DNA from: Paenibacillus sp. 1781tsa1
Lineage (GTDB): Bacteria; Bacillota; Bacilli; Paenibacillales; Paenibacillaceae
NCBI RefSeq assembly: GCF_024159265.1
Contig: NZ_JAMYWY010000001.1
Location: 5,518,001-5,582,000, forward strand
Length of the DNA: 64,000 nt
Direction of reading: 5' to 3'
The notes beneath the pieces were generated by a model. That model searched no databases. It saw nothing but the letters and a program-made list of their open reading frames with translations, and was not told the DNA's origin. A program made the translations under genes and the position numbers. Positions 62,365 to 64,000 of the stretch are shown piece after piece. Within the stretch, counting starts at the first letter, position 1. Each line of letters starts with the position of its first letter.

Positions 62365-62724
62365 ATGAATCGAAGACAACGGAAAAAATTTATTCCTTCC
62401 ATCTGGATTATTGCTACCAAACAAACTGAAGGACACGCCTATTATGCCCTCTATGCCATCGACTGGAGACGCGGAGGTAGGCTCAGTTGGGAAGGCTGGA
62501 ATCACTTTGAAGACCTGCTGCAATTTCATATTCCGATCAAACGAAAAGCTGGAGGACGGAAATCTTCTTCTCAATCTGCGGCCAAAATAGCAAAAAAAGC
62601 GCTCCATCTTCATCTGAATGAAGCACAGTTCGAGGAACTGGAGCGGCTCTTTTATCAGCCATTTTCGAAGAAAAGATGGAGGACGTTTATTCGAATGAAT
62701 AGGAATCAATACGTGATAAAGTGA
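62365..62724 (+). CDS. hypothetical basic protein, 119 residues
   Basis: An unrecognised small protein, starting at ATG 62365 with AAAGGAG upstream. It opens with a basic stretch (MNRRQRKKFIPS), has a beta-rich part (IWIIATKQTEGHAYYALYAIDW) and is rich in Lys, Arg and Trp. There is no membrane segment. It is divergent from the nag operon and followed by a weak terminator. The composition would suit a nucleic-acid-binding or small structural protein, but this is not shown. Confidence 0.65.
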   Translation: MNRRQRKKFIPSIWIIATKQTEGHAYYALYAIDWRRGGRLSWEGWNHFEDLLQFHIPIKRKAGGRKSSSQSAAKIAKKALHLHLNEAQFEELERLFYQPFSKKRWRTFIRMNRNQYVIK

Positions 62725-62749
62725 AATGAATTCACTTGTTTCATTTTTT
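62719..62749 (+). terminator. weak terminator after the 119-residue gene
   Basis: AAGTGAA (62719-62725) and TTCACTT (62731-62737) pair around 5 bases, followed by GTTTCATTTTTT. The stop codon is in the stem. Confidence 0.4.
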
Positions 62750-62760
62750 CACGCTAAAAC

Positions 62761-62805
62761 AAAAAAGCCTTTTCCCTTCTTTGGATAAAGAAATAGGAAA
62801 GACTT
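62761..62805 (-). terminator. terminator after the DUF4303 gene
   Basis: Minus-strand AGTCTTTCC..TTTCTTT pairs with AAAGAAGGGAAAAGGCT around ATCC, followed by TTTTTT. Confidence 0.75.
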
Positions 62806-62878
62806 TCGCGGTATTAAAATTCAATTCGTTTTCATTCAATTTCCATTCAACTCAAATCTCAACTCAAGTTAACTCGTT

Positions 62879-63418
62879 CTAATTCATGTCATCATATCGT
62901 TTTAGGAACGTGCTGACTAACCCGGGTACAGTCATTTGGTGAACCGATTGATTCTCAATCTCCTCGGCCAGATCGTCATCTGTGAGAGAAACGAAGAATG
63001 TAATGTCTGCTTTGGTTTGTCCATATCGAGCAAAAACATCATCTGTTGTCTCATTCACAACTTTGGCGATGATTCGAATGATCTCATCCTTATACTCCTG
63101 AACTTCCTCTGTTGCATACAACAATCGGCTGATATGGTTAAAGTGCGTATCCTCGCCATACTGATATTCGGAGCAGCCCCATCTGTAATAGATCTCGTCC
63201 TCCTCACTGTCGCATAGCCCTTGCTCTTTCATTCTCGAAATGTGCGCTGCCAGGGATTCCTCGGTATTCACCGCCATAAACAGCGTTACCCAATCACTGT
63301 CCGTTCCAAATGCACAAGCATATACTTTCTCATGCTGCACCTTAGCCAGCGTCTGTTCCAGATCGGGTAGAAACCCCGCTCTAAATTGTTTTTCAAATTC
63401 ACTTAAGAAACGGTCCAT
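62879..63418 (-). CDS. DUF4303-like protein
   Basis: A 179-residue acidic soluble protein. The features YACAFGTDSDWVTLFMAVNTEES, YYRWGCSEYQYGED and the helical end are typical of DUF4303, a family often found near polymorphic-toxin and SMI1-type immunity genes. No toxin gene is visible within the window, so its role here is open. It has its own terminator. Confidence 0.7.
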   Translation of the reverse strand: MDRFLSEFEKQFRAGFLPDLEQTLAKVQHEKVYACAFGTDSDWVTLFMAVNTEESLAAHISRMKEQGLCDSEEDEIYYRWGCSEYQYGEDTHFNHISRLLYATEEVQEYKDEIIRIIAKVVNETTDDVFARYGQTKADITFFVSLTDDDLAEEIENQSVHQMTVPGLVSTFLKRYDDMN

Positions 63419-63492
63419 TCAGCTCATCCTCTCATGTTTTATATAAGAATACCGAATCGTTACACTTGCCACTTCGATGACAGAATAACCTT

Positions 63493-63578
63493 CTGATCGC
63501 TGTTATCCATAGATTTCTTGAATCACTTTTATATAAGTGGAAATCTGCGGATAAAGGCGAACGCTCCGCTTCTTCAGG
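63493..63578. repeat. dispersed hairpin repeat, copy 2 (GATCGCTGTTATC family)
   Basis: GATCGCTGTTATCC starts the copy; TTATCC/GGATAA and AGATTT/AAATCT form the stem with a nested CACTT/AAGTG hairpin; AAAGGCGAACGCTCCGCTTC closes it. It lies in the 484-bp gap before the response-regulator end, which holds no gene otherwise. Confidence 0.7.
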
Positions 63579-63820
63579 TCATTTCTGCCCTCTCCGTTCT
63601 AGTGTAAATATGTAGTTTAACTTATATAGATGTAGTACAAAAAAAATCCCAAACCCAATTTGTCCAAACCATTGTTTCACTTTCAAGCCTTACCTACAAT
63701 CTCATCTGCTTGATATATGTAATCATTATGGTCTACTAAAACAATGAAAACAAGCGATGCTACGTTTCGGATATTCCCTCAATTTATTGTTAGTTCCCTC
63801 AATCCATGGTCCATACCAGC

Positions 63821-63869
63821 AAAAAAGCCTTGCCCCATTCTTCATGACAAAGAATAGAGAAAGGCTTTC
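63821..63869 (-). terminator. terminator after the response regulator
   Basis: AAAGCCTT and AAGGCTTT with nested ATTCTT/AAGAAT pair on the minus strand; TTTTT follows. Confidence 0.78.
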
Positions 63870-63902
63870 ATGCTGCTACTTAATCCTAACTGTAATTCGC
63901 AA

Positions 63903-64000
63903 CTAGATCTTCAGTTCTCCAAGCTTAATCAGCTCGACAACTGCCTGCGAACGACCCTTAACATTGAGTTTCTGCATCACATTCGAAATATGGTTACGCA
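63903..64000 (-). CDS. LuxR-type (NarL/FixJ) response regulator, C-terminal end only
   Basis: The last 32 codons of a gene cut by the right edge. The visible sequence RNHISNVMQKLNVKGRSQAV continues with VELIKLGELKI and a TAG; it is the recognition helix and last helix of a LuxR-family HTH, as in NarL/FixJ and DegU-like regulators. The receiver domain is outside the window, so the exact family is undetermined. Confidence 0.8.
   Translation of the reverse strand, partial: RNHISNVMQKLNVKGRSQAVVELIKLGELKI

Overview
The window looks like chromosomal DNA of a spore-forming Bacillota of the genus Paenibacillus. The grounds are the housekeeping order (ysoA-like, tig, clpP, clpX, ispG, lonB, lonA, ysxC), the gerM-rph-rdgB group, the typical strong GGAGG ribosome binding sites, several Paenibacillus-style dispersed intergenic hairpin repeats, and a plant-polysaccharide utilisation locus. 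No IS element, prophage or CRISPR array is visible.

Layout. 1-12.6 kb is conserved core, all on the minus strand: speD (cut by the left edge), a genus-type hypothetical gene, ysxC, lonA, lonB, ispG, clpX, clpP, tig and a YsoA-like protein. 12.8-20.35 kb is bounded by two identical tRNA-Arg(TCT) genes in inverted orientation and holds an MFS exporter, a 1,319-residue cell-surface or secreted subtilase and a methyltransferase. The right-hand tRNA is followed by two 132-bp tandem copies of its own 3' end, terminator and flank. 20.7-25.7 kb has a small DUF4870 membrane protein, two small hypotheticals, an asparagine synthetase and a chemotaxis receptor. 26.1-31.3 kb is a tightly packed five-gene operon matching the STM4011-STM4015 set (leucine-rich-repeat-like protein, ATP-grasp-like protein, alkaline-phosphatase-fold hydrolase and two radical SAM enzymes). 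To my knowledge its product is unknown, and it is the best candidate here for an undescribed system.

31.6-40.5 kb holds rdgB, rph, gerM, pgpA (plus strand), an ApbE/ferric-reductase-like operon with a tiny secreted protein, an MBL hydrolase, a methyltransferase and a DUF72 protein. 40.7-53.3 kb is a rhamnogalacturonan-type utilisation locus: AraC-type sensor/regulator, LplB/LplC-type ABC permeases, lipoprotein binding protein, GH106-like enzyme, polysaccharide deacetylase and GH105 unsaturated rhamnogalacturonyl hydrolase. No ATPase is present, so a shared MsmX-type ATPase is presumed.

53.5-64 kb holds an M20 dipeptidase, about 1.1 kb of T-rich non-coding DNA with degenerate repeats, a TetR regulator next to oleate hydratase, a repeat-rich gap with a possible 27-residue Leu/Glu repeat peptide, an rpiR-nagB-nagA amino-sugar operon with a duplicated 16-bp operator-like site, two small genes, and the 3' end of a LuxR-type response regulator cut by the right edge.

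Functions were assigned by reading motifs and gene order; no database search was run.
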